Part shown: piece after piece, positions 35,753-43,992 of the stretch
Numbering within the stretch: position 1 is the stretch's first letter
Layout: each line of letters begins with the position of its first letter
NCBI GenBank assembly: GCA_963819855.1
Contig: CAWFYC010000017.1
Coordinates: 27,804 to 91,803, forward strand
DNA length: 64,000 nucleotides
DNA from: JAMXLO01 sp963819855
GTDB taxonomy: Bacteria; Pseudomonadota; Alphaproteobacteria; Acetobacterales; Acetobacteraceae
Direction of reading: 5' to 3'
Made by a program: the position numbers and the translations under genes
Notes under the pieces: model-generated
Database searches by the model: none
What the model was told of the DNA's origin: nothing
Seen by the model: only the letters and a program-made list of their open reading frames with translations

Positions 35753-36631
35753 ATGAAGCTGTCCGCAGGCGCCGCTTCGGTGGCGATAGCTCTGCTCGGT
35801 GTTGCTGGCCCGCAGCCCGCCGGGGCAACGCCGACACTCCTCTTCAGCACAGGCGGCACGGATGGCAAGATAGCGACCGCCACGCGTCCGGGCACAGCCA
35901 CGGAAATCGAGTCGGCGGACGACTTCTTTCTGACCGGGCCGACCACGCTGACCAGCGCAACGTTCACCGGACTGGTTCCGGCCGGGAGTAACCCTACCGA
36001 CGTTGTCGTCGAGATCTATCGGGTTTTCCCACTGGATTCGGACACAACCAGGACCAGCGGATCACCCGTCTTCTCCACGACCCAGGTGCCGACCCGCGTC
36101 AATTCCCCATCGGATGTGGCACTCGATTCCCGGGACAGCTCGTCCCCCGGCGAGCTGACGTTCACCACGAGCACGCTGCAGGCAAACTTCACGGCCAGCA
36201 ACAGCGTGACGCCCGGTGGTATCCATGCGAAGCCCGGTCAGACTACGAACGGGAACGGAGCGGCCACGGGCCAGGAGGTGGAGTTCGACGTAACGTTCAC
36301 CGACCCGTTCTCCCTGGCGCCCGGGCACTATTTCTTCGTACCCCAGGTTGACCTCGACGATAACGGCACCTTCCTCTGGTTGTCCGCGCCAAGACCCATC
36401 GTCTTGCCTGGTACACCGTTCCCCGCAGACTTTACCGATCTGCAGAGCTGGACGCGCGATGCCAATCTGGATCCGGATTGGCTGCGGGTAGGGGCGGATA
36501 TTGTCGGCGCCGGAGCCTTCAATGCGACATTCTCGCTGACCGGCGTGGTACCTGAGCCTGGCACGCTGGCGATGTTGGGGACCGGCCTGCTTGGGCTGGG
36601 GCTGCTGCGCCGGTCCAGGTCGCAGCGATAA
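35753..36631 (+). CDS. PEP-CTERM sorted exported protein
   Basis: A 292-residue protein with an N-terminal signal peptide (AGAASVAIALLGVAGPQPAGA) and a C-terminal sorting tail: VVPEPGTLAML, a hydrophobic helix (GTGLLGLGLL) and RRSRSQR. This is the PEP-CTERM signal cut by an exosortase at the inner membrane; such proteins often decorate exopolysaccharide. The mature part is rich in T, S, D and G with no known enzyme motif. No exosortase gene lies in the window. The start at 35753 follows aggggaagtatc; two earlier in-frame starts lack a good site. A sigma-54-type promoter lies upstream. Confidence 0.92.
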   Translation: MKLSAGAASVAIALLGVAGPQPAGATPTLLFSTGGTDGKIATATRPGTATEIESADDFFLTGPTTLTSATFTGLVPAGSNPTDVVVEIYRVFPLDSDTTRTSGSPVFSTTQVPTRVNSPSDVALDSRDSSSPGELTFTTSTLQANFTASNSVTPGGIHAKPGQTTNGNGAATGQEVEFDVTFTDPFSLAPGHYFFVPQVDLDDNGTFLWLSAPRPIVLPGTPFPADFTDLQSWTRDANLDPDWLRVGADIVGAGAFNATFSLTGVVPEPGTLAMLGTGLLGLGLLRRSRSQR

Positions 36632-36634
36632 AGT

Positions 36635-37618
36635 TCAGCGAAGCGCGGCCGTCAGTTTTGTTAGATCCGCCTGCGGTCGCGCGCCGTAGTGGCTGATCAC
36701 CTCAGCCGCCGCGACCGAGGCTAGCCGCCCGCACACCGTCAGCGGCTTGCCAGCCGTCAGCCCGGCGAGGAACCCGGCGGCATAGGCGTCCCCCGCGCCC
36801 GTCGTGTCTACCACGCGCACCGGTTCGGCGGCGATCTCCACGGTCTCGGCGCCGCGGAGGATCACGCTGCCCGCCTCGCTGCGGGTCAACGCCGCGAGCG
36901 CCACATCGGCGCGCGCGCGCTCTGCTGCGGCCTCGAAGGTGTTCTCCTGGTAAAGCGCGGTGACCTCGGCTTCATTGGCAAACAGGATATCGACGTCCTG
37001 TTTCACCAGCTCGAGGAACGCCGCGCGATGGCGATCGACGCAGAATGCATCCGACAAGGACAGCGCGACCTGCCGCCCGGCCTGATGCGCAGTGGCCGCA
37101 GCACGACGGAACGCACGCTGCGCCGCCGGCGGGTCGAACAGGTAGCCTTCCAGGTAGGTCACCGCCGCGTCTGCCACCAGCGTCTCGGCCACATCGGCCT
37201 CGTCGAAGCTGACGCAGGCGCCGAGATAGGTGTGCATCGTGCGCTGCCCATCCGGCGTCACCACGATCAGGCAACGCGCGGTCGGCGCGCCCCCGTACAG
37301 CGGCGTCGATGGAAAATGCACGCCGATCGCCGTCATGTCATGGCGGAATACGGCGCCCAACTGGTCGTTCGCCACCTTGCCGAGATAGGCGACGCGCGCG
37401 CCCAGGGCTGCCGCGGCCGCACAGGTGTTCGCCGCCGAACCGCCGCTGCTCTCCTGACCGGGCGGCATCGCCGCGTACAGCGCGCCGGCCGCATCGGCAT
37501 CGATCAACGTCATCGAGCCCTTGCGCATGTCGTGGCGCGACAGGAACGTGTCGTCCGCCTGCGCCACCACATCGACGATGGCGTTGCCGATGCCGAGAAT
37601 GTCAAAGCGTGCGGTCAT
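36635..37618 (-). CDS. PfkB-family carbohydrate/nucleoside kinase (adenosine-kinase-like)
   Basis: A 327-residue ribokinase-fold enzyme. It begins FDILGIGNAIVDVVAQADD, has the substrate loop SSGGSAANTCAAAAALGA and the catalytic signature VDTTGAGDAYAAGFLAGL near the C-terminus. This arrangement is typical of the PfkB group annotated adenosine kinase in alphaproteobacteria; the real substrate may be a sugar or nucleoside. The start at 37618 is the ATG before TARFDIL; upstream codons encode part of the adjoining repeat. It converges with the PEP-CTERM gene with a 3-bp gap. Confidence 0.92.
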   Translation of the reverse strand: MTARFDILGIGNAIVDVVAQADDTFLSRHDMRKGSMTLIDADAAGALYAAMPPGQESSGGSAANTCAAAAALGARVAYLGKVANDQLGAVFRHDMTAIGVHFPSTPLYGGAPTARCLIVVTPDGQRTMHTYLGACVSFDEADVAETLVADAAVTYLEGYLFDPPAAQRAFRRAAATAHQAGRQVALSLSDAFCVDRHRAAFLELVKQDVDILFANEAEVTALYQENTFEAAAERARADVALAALTRSEAGSVILRGAETVEIAAEPVRVVDTTGAGDAYAAGFLAGLTAGKPLTVCGRLASVAAAEVISHYGARPQADLTKLTAALR

Positions 37619-37652
37619 GTCGTGCCTTCGATGTGACAGTGGAAGAAGTGAT

Positions 37653-37722
37653 TTGAAACCACGGATGCACACGGATGAACACGGATAGGCGCATCGTCAT
37701 CCGTGTGCATCCGTGGTTTCAA
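37653..37722. repeat. Perfect inverted repeat, family D
   Basis: Perfect 26-bp arms containing ACCACGGATGCACACGGATG, separated by 18 bp. It lies between two minus-strand genes, and the same arm motif recurs at 43871-43960 and 48971-49035. The arm is internally repetitive (CACGGATG-type units). It would form a very stable hairpin in RNA. Confidence 0.9.
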
Positions 37723-37732
37723 TTGCTTAATG

Positions 37733-38911
37733 CTATCGCGTCTGTGGCGGATGCGCGCGCACCGCGGCCTCGTTCACCTCGACGCCCCAGCCGGGACCTT
37801 TCGGCACGATCAGCTCGCCGTTCTCGATCGCCGGCGCGTTGATGAACAGCTCGTCGCGCCACGACACGCTGTCGATGTCGATCTCCATCACGCGGAAATT
37901 CGGCACCACCGCGCAGAAATGCGCGCTGATCGCCGAGCAGAGATGGCCGTAGTAGTTGTGCGGCGCGCAGTTCACTTCGTAAGCCTCGGCCATCGATGCG
38001 ACCTTGATCGACTCCAGGAAGCCGTTCCAGATCACGTCGATGATCGCGACGTCGGTCGCGTAGGCATCGAAGAAAGGCCGGAACGCCCGCCGCCCGCAGA
38101 CCGATTCCAGCGATGCGATCGGACACGGTGCGGCGCGCCGGATCAGCGCCAGCGACTGCGGGTCCCAGGTATCGATCTCGAGCCACGTCATGTCGAACGG
38201 CGCCACCGCCTTGGCGATCTGCAGGTAGCCTTCGGTCTTGAAGTGATAGTTGACATCGAGATGCAGTCCCATCTCGGGGCCCGCACCGGCACGGAATGCG
38301 CCGAGCAGATCACGCACAGCCTGCAGCGTCTTGCGATCGACGTTCAATTCCGGCCAGCCCGGCGAGCGGCCGAAGCCAGGACCGAAGTTGGTCAGCTTGC
38401 CGCCTTCGAACGGCAGGATGTTGGTCTTCAGCGCCTTGAAGCCGCGCCGTTTCACCTCGGCGCCGAGGGCGGAAATATCGTCGTAGGTGCGCAGCGGCGG
38501 CGCGCCGACCAGCTCATGGTTGCGCACGCGATAGGACCCGCAATGCGACCAGTACACCGGGATGCGCTCGCGCACCGGCCCGCCGAACAGCTCGTATACC
38601 GGCACGCCGAGCGCCTTGCCCTTGATATCCAGCAGCGCATTCTCGATCGCGGCGATGGCGCGCGAGTTCACCCCGCCCGGCGCCTGCACCTGGCGCACCC
38701 ACAGCATCGACGCGATCTGCTGTACCGGCCGCGGATCAAGCCCGATCAGCGGCTCGGCCAGACCGCGGATCACGCCGGTCAGGCCGCGGCTGCCATCGGC
38801 CTCGGTGTATTCCGACCAGCCGACCAGCCCGTCGTCGGTGGTGAGCTTGAGGAACGAAAACGTGCGCCAGCCGGCGTCGCAGTGCAGGTCTTCGATCTTC
38901 GCGAGTTTCAT
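37733..38911 (-). CDS. Mandelate racemase/muconate lactonizing (enolase superfamily) enzyme
   Basis: A 392-residue enolase-superfamily protein. The N-terminal capping domain holds VGWSEYTEADGSRGL. In the barrel, GFKALKTNILPFEGG supplies the lysine strand. Metal-binding positions are read from HLDVNYHF, LEIDTWDPQ and ASLESVCGRR, and the final base region is NCAPHNYYGHLCSAI. Members take a proton from carbon next to a carboxylate, mostly dehydrating or isomerising sugar acids. The pattern resembles galactonate/galactarate-type dehydratases, but the substrate is not assigned. Its start overlaps the aldo/keto reductase stop by 4 bp (ATGA), so the two form an operon probably used for sugar-acid breakdown. 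Confidence 0.9.
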   Translation of the reverse strand: MKLAKIEDLHCDAGWRTFSFLKLTTDDGLVGWSEYTEADGSRGLTGVIRGLAEPLIGLDPRPVQQIASMLWVRQVQAPGGVNSRAIAAIENALLDIKGKALGVPVYELFGGPVRERIPVYWSHCGSYRVRNHELVGAPPLRTYDDISALGAEVKRRGFKALKTNILPFEGGKLTNFGPGFGRSPGWPELNVDRKTLQAVRDLLGAFRAGAGPEMGLHLDVNYHFKTEGYLQIAKAVAPFDMTWLEIDTWDPQSLALIRRAAPCPIASLESVCGRRAFRPFFDAYATDVAIIDVIWNGFLESIKVASMAEAYEVNCAPHNYYGHLCSAISAHFCAVVPNFRVMEIDIDSVSWRDELFINAPAIENGELIVPKGPGWGVEVNEAAVRAHPPQTR

Positions 38912-39879
38912 GACGTTGCTCCTCTTGCGCGCGGCGGTGCCACCAGGCCGACGCCGCGCAGATGGCTGAACAGTTGCTTCAGCTTGTCACGGTCCGCCTG
39001 CGGCAACGGCGGACGCAGGATCGATTCGATGTTCGAGCGCAGATGCGCCTGATCGCCGGTGCCGAACAGCACCACATCGACCCCGGGCTCGTGCCGCACA
39101 TAGCGATACGCCGCATCGGTCAGGCTGGTCGCGCCGCTTGGATGGACCAGGAACCCGAGCGGATCGGGATCGTCTGCCAGCGACTGCGGCACCTTGCCCT
39201 GCGCCGCCAGTTCCTGCATCGCCTCCACGACGCGTTCGCGGCGGGCGAAGATGCTGCGCACCGCGAACATCAGCAACGTGCCCACGCGGTGTTGCAGCGT
39301 CGCGGGAAACACCGCCTCGCGGGTGTTCTGGCTCATCAGGTGGAACGCCACCATCGCCACGTCCCACATGCCGTCCGCTACCGCTCGCAGCAGCATCTGG
39401 TGTTCGAGATCGTTCGGTGATGTCTCGGTGATGCCGAGGAAGCGAAACTTTCCCTTTTCCTTCTCCTTCAACAGCGGGGGCGCAATCACGTCGCGCACGT
39501 AGTCGTAGCCCGACGGCGGCACGGCATGCAGTTGGAACACGTCGATGCAGTCGATGCCGAGTTCGCGCAGCGAGTTGTCGAGGCTGGCGACCACGCGCTC
39601 CGGCGTCCAGCGTTCGCCGCCGCGGATGACCGAGGCCTTGGTGGCGATCACCACCCGCTCGCGCGGCACGCTCCTGATCGCCTTGCCGACCACGCCCTCG
39701 GTGTCATAGGGCGCCGCGGTGTCCAGCAGATTGACGCCGTGGTCGAGCGCGGCATGGATGATCGCGATGGCGCTCGCCTCGGTGCCCCCGGTGTTCAGGC
39801 CCAATCGGCTGAATCCACCGCAGCCGAGGCCCGCGACGCTGACCTTGAGTTCCGTCCTGCCCAGCGTCGTGTAGTCCAT
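38908..39879 (-). CDS. Aldo/keto reductase family protein
   Basis: A 323-residue TIM-barrel oxidoreductase. It starts DYTTLGRTELKVSVAGLGCG, has the catalytic tyrosine/aspartate region NLLDTAAPYDTEGVVGKAI and the lysine in VVIATKASVIRGG. The substrate-strand histidine is in IDVFQLHAVPP. C-terminal NADP contacts lie around VVLFGTGDQAHLRSNIES. This looks like the L-fucose/galactose dehydrogenase-like AKR group rather than the voltage-channel beta-subunit type. The start at 39879 was chosen by homology; the upstream frame runs to 40467 over the next gene on the other strand. It is coupled to the downstream enolase-superfamily gene. Confidence 0.92.
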   Translation of the reverse strand: MDYTTLGRTELKVSVAGLGCGGFSRLGLNTGGTEASAIAIIHAALDHGVNLLDTAAPYDTEGVVGKAIRSVPRERVVIATKASVIRGGERWTPERVVASLDNSLRELGIDCIDVFQLHAVPPSGYDYVRDVIAPPLLKEKEKGKFRFLGITETSPNDLEHQMLLRAVADGMWDVAMVAFHLMSQNTREAVFPATLQHRVGTLLMFAVRSIFARRERVVEAMQELAAQGKVPQSLADDPDPLGFLVHPSGATSLTDAAYRYVRHEPGVDVVLFGTGDQAHLRSNIESILRPPLPQADRDKLKQLFSHLRGVGLVAPPRARGATS

Positions 39880-40023
39880 GCGCACTCCCCCTGTCGAAGG
39901 CCGGCAGGCTACCGTGCCCGTTCGCACAGAGGAAGCTGACGATGTCGGCAGCCGGCATTCGATCGCGTTGCCAATATCGGTGTCCGGTATACCATTGCGG
40001 CGATCACGTGCCCGAGGCGCACT

Positions 40024-40428
40024 ATGCTCGCTCGCTTCACTCTGGTTCTGATTCTGCTTTCGACCGCCCCGCCGGCGCTGGCGCTGGATACCTGCTTCAC
40101 CGCAAGCGTCGGACCATGGCGCGGTCCGGTCTGGAACGGAATGGGTCTGCAGACGATGGAAACCGAATTCCACGCCGAACCTGATGGAACACTGGTCGGG
40201 CACTACCGCATTCATGACGCCGTGCCGTTCGACGGTACGCTGAACGGATTCCATCAGACCGGGACCTGCGAGGCCGACTTCACCTGGACCGACCGGGACG
40301 GCACCGGCACGGTGCACATCCGGTTCGAACCGCAGCTCGGCCGCTTTGTCGGCGACTGGGGCGGCACGGACCCGGATCCCGATCTGGTGTTCAACGGCTA
40401 CCGGTTCGGGCCGGACGTGGTCAGCTAG
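40024..40428 (+). CDS. Small secreted protein of unknown function
   Basis: A 134-residue protein with a signal peptide (FTLVLILLSTAPPALAL) and a small beta-rich mature domain. It contains TEFHAEPDGTLVGHYRIHD and a C-terminal GDWGGTDPDPDLVFNGYRFG, with two cysteines (DTCFTAS and TGTCEADF) that may form a disulphide. It should be periplasmic. No family is recognised with confidence. It precedes the GST gene by 8 bp and is divergent from the aldo/keto reductase, so a promoter should lie in the 144-bp gap. Confidence 0.75.
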   Translation: MLARFTLVLILLSTAPPALALDTCFTASVGPWRGPVWNGMGLQTMETEFHAEPDGTLVGHYRIHDAVPFDGTLNGFHQTGTCEADFTWTDRDGTGTVHIRFEPQLGRFVGDWGGTDPDPDLVFNGYRFGPDVVS

Positions 40429-40436
40429 CGGCGCCA

Positions 40437-41060
40437 ATGATCCTGATCGGTCAATACGACTCCCCATTCGTCCGGCGCGTCGCCATCGCGCTCCGTCTCT
40501 ATGGCATGGCCTATGAGCACCGGCCCTGGTCGACGTTCGGCGACGCCGACCGGATCGCGCCGTTCAATCCGCTGCGCCGCGTCCCCACGCTGGTGCTGGA
40601 CAACGGCGAAGCGCTGATCGAAAGCGGCGCGATCCTCGATCATCTGGATGAGCTTGTCGGGCCGGCACGCGCCATGATCGCCGACAGCGGCGATCGCCGC
40701 CGCCAGGCGTTGAAGGTATGCGCCTTGGCCACTGGTCTGGCCGACAAGGCGGTGAGCCTGATCTACGAGCGCGTGATGCACCAAACGACGTCCGACCAAT
40801 GGATCGCGCGGTGCCGGACCCAGATCGCGGACGTGCTCACCGCATTGGAGGTCGATCGGCCTAGATCAGATCGCTTCTGGTTTGGCGATGCGATCGGCCA
40901 CGCCGACGTCGCGGTTGCGTGTGCGCTGCGTTTCACGTGGGAAGCACATGCGGGCCTGTTCGACGAAGTACGCTGGTCGGCGCTGGCAGCCCACGCGGCG
41001 ACGTGCGAGGCACTGACGCCATTCCAGGAGATCGTCCAACCGTTTCTGCCGCCGGCATAA
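40437..41060 (+). CDS. Glutathione S-transferase
   Basis: A 207-residue GST. The thioredoxin-like domain begins ILIGQYDSPFVRRVAIALRL with the active serine region at YDSPF; the glutathione-binding cis-proline and SNAIL-type motif are RRVPTLVLDNGEALIESGAI. The all-helical C-terminal domain follows. GSTs are cytoplasmic and conjugate or reduce electrophiles with glutathione, which this organism can make (gshB is at 8152-9135). It is close behind the small secreted protein gene and may share its transcript. The specific substrate is unknown. Confidence 0.92.
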   Translation: MILIGQYDSPFVRRVAIALRLYGMAYEHRPWSTFGDADRIAPFNPLRRVPTLVLDNGEALIESGAILDHLDELVGPARAMIADSGDRRRQALKVCALATGLADKAVSLIYERVMHQTTSDQWIARCRTQIADVLTALEVDRPRSDRFWFGDAIGHADVAVACALRFTWEAHAGLFDEVRWSALAAHAATCEALTPFQEIVQPFLPPA

Positions 41061-41080
41061 TGTTGGCGGGCCGATCCGAC

Positions 41081-42424
41081 CTACCTGCCCGCGGCCACCG
41101 TCAAATCCGGGCGCAGCGCCGCGATCAGCGCGTCGGGCTTGTCCTCCGCGAACACGGTAACCAGATCGACGCTGGCGAGGCTCGCCAGCATAGCGGCACG
41201 CGCTGCCTCCGGTTGGGTCGCATTGGCGACCGGCGATTTCAGCCCGACCACCAGCCGGTCGCAGGCCTCGCGCGCCTCCTCCAGCCAGTTCAGGTCAGCA
41301 GGAAGCAGCGGGTCGAAACGCCCGTGTGTGAAGCCGACGCGCCAGCCCTTGTGGTGCCAACGCTGCACGTGCTCCACCGCCGCGTCGCGCGAGACGATCT
41401 TGCGCAGCGCGCCGCCCTGTGGCGACAGCGCCCCCAGCAGGTCCGCCTCACGCGCCACCGCGGTGCCAACCTTCCCCACCACGACCCCGGCCGCGATGTT
41501 GGCGAGGCGCACCGCCACCGGCAGCTCCAGCCGCGCCGCGACCGCGGCGGCCAGCGTCGCCGCCGCGGTGTCGCCGGCACCGGCGATGTCGTACACCTCG
41601 GCCGCCTCAGCCGGGAAATGCCGCGCCCCGGTGGCATCAAGCAGCGTCATGCCGTCGTTGCCGCGCGTCACCACAACCGCGCCGAAGCCGTGGCGCTGAC
41701 GCAGCGCGGTGGCCGCCGAGACGATGGCCGCCTCGCCATCCACCCGCATCCCCGTCGCCTCGGCCAGGTCGGTGCGGTTCGGCATGATGATGTCGGCGCC
41801 GGCATAACGCGAATAGTCCGGTCCCTTGGGATCGACGATCACCGCCCGACCCGCCTCTCGCGCCGCAGCGATGAGTTGGGCCGGCAGCTCGCCGGCCAGC
41901 AGCCCTTTCCGGTAATCCGACAGCACCGTGACCGAGGTTGCCGCCATCGCATCGCGCGCGATCCGCACCAGGCGCTCGGCCAGCCGCGACTGGATCGGCG
42001 AGGTTTCCTCCCAGTCGGCACGCAGCAGATGCTGGCCGGCGGCGAGCAGACGGGTCTTCAGTGTGGTGGTGCGTCCGCCCTGCACCAGCAGCCACGGTTC
42101 CACATTGGGCTGGCCGCCGATCAGACCGGTCAGATCCGAACCGGCCTGGTCATCGCCCACCACCGAGATGAATGCCACCGCGGCGCCCAGTGCCGTCAAG
42201 TTGCGCACCACGTTGCCGGCGCCGCCAGGCATTGCCAGGTCACGCTCGACCGCCAGGATGGGCACCGGGGCTTCCGGGCTGATGCGCTCCACCGTGCCAT
42301 AGATGTAGCGGTCGAGCATCACGTCGCCCACCACCAGCACGCTGGTGTGGCCGAGCAAGCGGATGGCCGCGGCCAGATCGGCGTCGGTGTCGGATGTGCT
42401 CGATGCGGGCCGGCTGCGGGTCAT
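41081..42424 (-). CDS. HldE-like heptose kinase with degenerate, truncated adenylyltransferase domain
   Basis: A 447-residue protein. Residues about 20-330 form a complete ribokinase-type domain of D-glycero-beta-D-manno-heptose-7-phosphate kinase: VVGDVMLDRYIYGTVERISP, PGGAGNVVRNLTALGA, VDPKGPDYSRYAGAD, IMPNRTDLAEATG and EVYDIAGAGDTAAATL. The C-terminal domain should be the heptose-1-phosphate adenylyltransferase, with FDLLHPGHV and KGADY-type ends. Here it reads FTHGRFDPLLPADLNWLEEA, so the HxGH nucleotide-binding motif is gone, and the chain stops at LRPDLTVAAGR, just where KGGDY would follow. The kinase half may work while the adenylyltransferase half is probably inactive. The start at 42424 is the ATG before TRSRPASS; a TTG 36 bp upstream is possible. 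It converges with the GST gene. Confidence 0.85.
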   Translation of the reverse strand: MTRSRPASSTSDTDADLAAAIRLLGHTSVLVVGDVMLDRYIYGTVERISPEAPVPILAVERDLAMPGGAGNVVRNLTALGAAVAFISVVGDDQAGSDLTGLIGGQPNVEPWLLVQGGRTTTLKTRLLAAGQHLLRADWEETSPIQSRLAERLVRIARDAMAATSVTVLSDYRKGLLAGELPAQLIAAAREAGRAVIVDPKGPDYSRYAGADIIMPNRTDLAEATGMRVDGEAAIVSAATALRQRHGFGAVVVTRGNDGMTLLDATGARHFPAEAAEVYDIAGAGDTAAATLAAAVAARLELPVAVRLANIAAGVVVGKVGTAVAREADLLGALSPQGGALRKIVSRDAAVEHVQRWHHKGWRVGFTHGRFDPLLPADLNWLEEAREACDRLVVGLKSPVANATQPEAARAAMLASLASVDLVTVFAEDKPDALIAALRPDLTVAAGR

Positions 42425-42530
42425 GGCATAGGCCGTAGCGTGAGGCTCGGGTCGGTGCAAGCAAATGAGTTAAGGGCGGAGAAAGTCAGGGTTGCCCCCC
42501 TTGGCCCGCACCGGACCAAATTGAAGGGTC

Positions 42531-42600
42531 CCAAGGGCTACGCCCTTGGCGGGCGTCCAGAGGGCAGAGCCCTCTGGTGGGGTTCGGGGCAAAGTCCCGG
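42531..42600. repeat. Multi-hairpin intergenic element
   Basis: Three hairpins in a row: CCAAGGGC/GCCCTTGG (loop tac), CCAGAGGGC/GCCCTCTGG (loop aga) and CGGG/CCCG (around gcaaagt). The element lies between the HldE-like gene and the DSD1-type gene. I associate elements of this shape with Acetobacteraceae and relatives from memory. It contains no gene and may fold as structured RNA or act as a terminator. Confidence 0.8.
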
Positions 42601-42605
42601 CCGTA

Positions 42606-43730
42606 TCAATGCATCCCGCCGCGCGCGGCGACCGGCCACAGGCACTCGACCCGCCCGTTCCGCACCCCCACGTACCAGTCGTAGCGGTCCACCGTCGGAT
42701 CGCAGTGCCCCGGCACCAACCGTAGCTTTTCACCCAACTTCGGCGCCGCCGCCTCCGACCCCACCTCCATTTTCCCGTGCTCGTCCGAGGCGCCGACATA
42801 CCGGATGTCCGGCCGCTGCCAGATCGTCGGCATGCCGCTGTCCACCGTCACCGCCTTGTGCCCCGCATCCACCACCGCGATGCTCTTGCTCGGCACGCTC
42901 ATCACCGTCGCCAGCACAAAAAGCGAATGCCGGAACGTGCCGATCGGCGCGCCCGCCTCGTCCAGGTTGCGCGCGTAATCGGCGTCCATGAACACGTAGC
43001 TGCCGGCCTGGATCTCGTTATACACACCGGACGCCGACTCGATCTGGAACGTGCCGGTCCCCGCGCCGCCGACGATCGCACAGTCCAGTCCCTGCTGCCG
43101 CAATTGCTCTACGGTCCGCCGCGATGCATCTACGGCGTTGCCGATCAGCGTGCGGCGCTCCGTCACCGTCCGCCTGTGCTGCGCGCTGCCGTGATACGCC
43201 TGCAGCCCGCCGAAGATCAGGTGCTTCGAAGCGGCGATCCGCTTCGCCAGCGCCACCGCGTCCGGTCCGGGCGCGACGCCGCAGCGCCCTGCGCCGACGT
43301 CGATCTCGACCAGCACCGGCAGCCGCACCCCCGCATCCGACGCCGCGCTTTCGATCGCCGCGACCTGCGTCGCATCGTCGGCGCACACCGCGACCTTGGC
43401 GATGCGCGCGAGCGCCGCGAGCCGCGCCAGCTTCGACGCCCCCACCACCTCGTTGCTGACCAGGATGTCGGGGATGCCGCCCCAGGCCAGCGCCTCGGCT
43501 TCGGCCACCTTCTGCACGCACTGGCCCACCGCGCCGCGCGCCATCTGCAATTTCGCGATCACTGGCGATTTGTGGGTCTTGGCATGCGCTCGCAGCTTCG
43601 CCTTGGTCGGCGCCAGCAACTCCGCCATTTGGTCGAGGTTCGCTTCGAACGCGTCGAGATCGATCAGCAACGCCGGCGTGTCGACCTCGTCCTCGTGCAT
43701 GCCGGGACGGGCGGGCGGTGGCTGCAGCAT
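42606..43730 (-). CDS. DSD1-family PLP enzyme (D-threonine aldolase/D-serine dehydratase/hydroxyaspartate aldolase type)
   Basis: A 374-residue fold-III PLP protein. The N-terminal barrel carries the PLP-binding lysine in RAHAKTHKSPVIAKLQ. Conserved regions are LVEIDVGAGRCGVAPG, FGGLQAYHGSAQHRR and GGAGTGTFQIESASGVYNE, with the metal-site VPGHCDPTVDRYDWYV at the C-terminal end. The family includes D-threonine aldolase, eukaryotic-type D-serine dehydratase and beta-hydroxyaspartate aldolase, all using PLP plus a divalent metal on D-beta-hydroxy amino acids. Which activity applies is not settled. The start at 43730 follows GGGGAGCCACCG. It lies in a leftward run with amidohydrolases. Confidence 0.9.
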   Translation of the reverse strand: MLQPPPARPGMHEDEVDTPALLIDLDAFEANLDQMAELLAPTKAKLRAHAKTHKSPVIAKLQMARGAVGQCVQKVAEAEALAWGGIPDILVSNEVVGASKLARLAALARIAKVAVCADDATQVAAIESAASDAGVRLPVLVEIDVGAGRCGVAPGPDAVALAKRIAASKHLIFGGLQAYHGSAQHRRTVTERRTLIGNAVDASRRTVEQLRQQGLDCAIVGGAGTGTFQIESASGVYNEIQAGSYVFMDADYARNLDEAGAPIGTFRHSLFVLATVMSVPSKSIAVVDAGHKAVTVDSGMPTIWQRPDIRYVGASDEHGKMEVGSEAAAPKLGEKLRLVPGHCDPTVDRYDWYVGVRNGRVECLWPVAARGGMH

Positions 43731-43870
43731 CGGTGGCTCCCCATGTATGGACTACAGTGTTGCCGCTCGCTGTCTGCACGACAACCCGTGTGGGGCGACG
43801 TGTAATTGCGCGTGTGCGGCGAACACTTGTTGCCGTCGCGCAACAGCGACCAGCGGCAGTGCCTGCGACG

Positions 43871-43960
43871 GTTTCAAACCACGGATGCACACGGATGAAC
43901 ACAGATGCTGATCTTGATCGCGCTTATCGGTGTTCATCCGTGTCCATCTGTGGTTTCAAC
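43871..43960. repeat. Inverted repeat, family D
   Basis: Left arm gtttcaaACCACGGATGCAC then acggatgaaca; right arm tgttcatccgtgtccatctg then tggtttcaac. It is the same arm motif as 37653-37722 with a few mismatches. It occupies most of the 262-bp gap between the DSD1-type gene and the amidohydrolase genes; nothing else is seen there. Confidence 0.85.
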
Positions 43961-43992
43961 AAGCCGGACGAACTGCGACACCGCGGCTTCGT

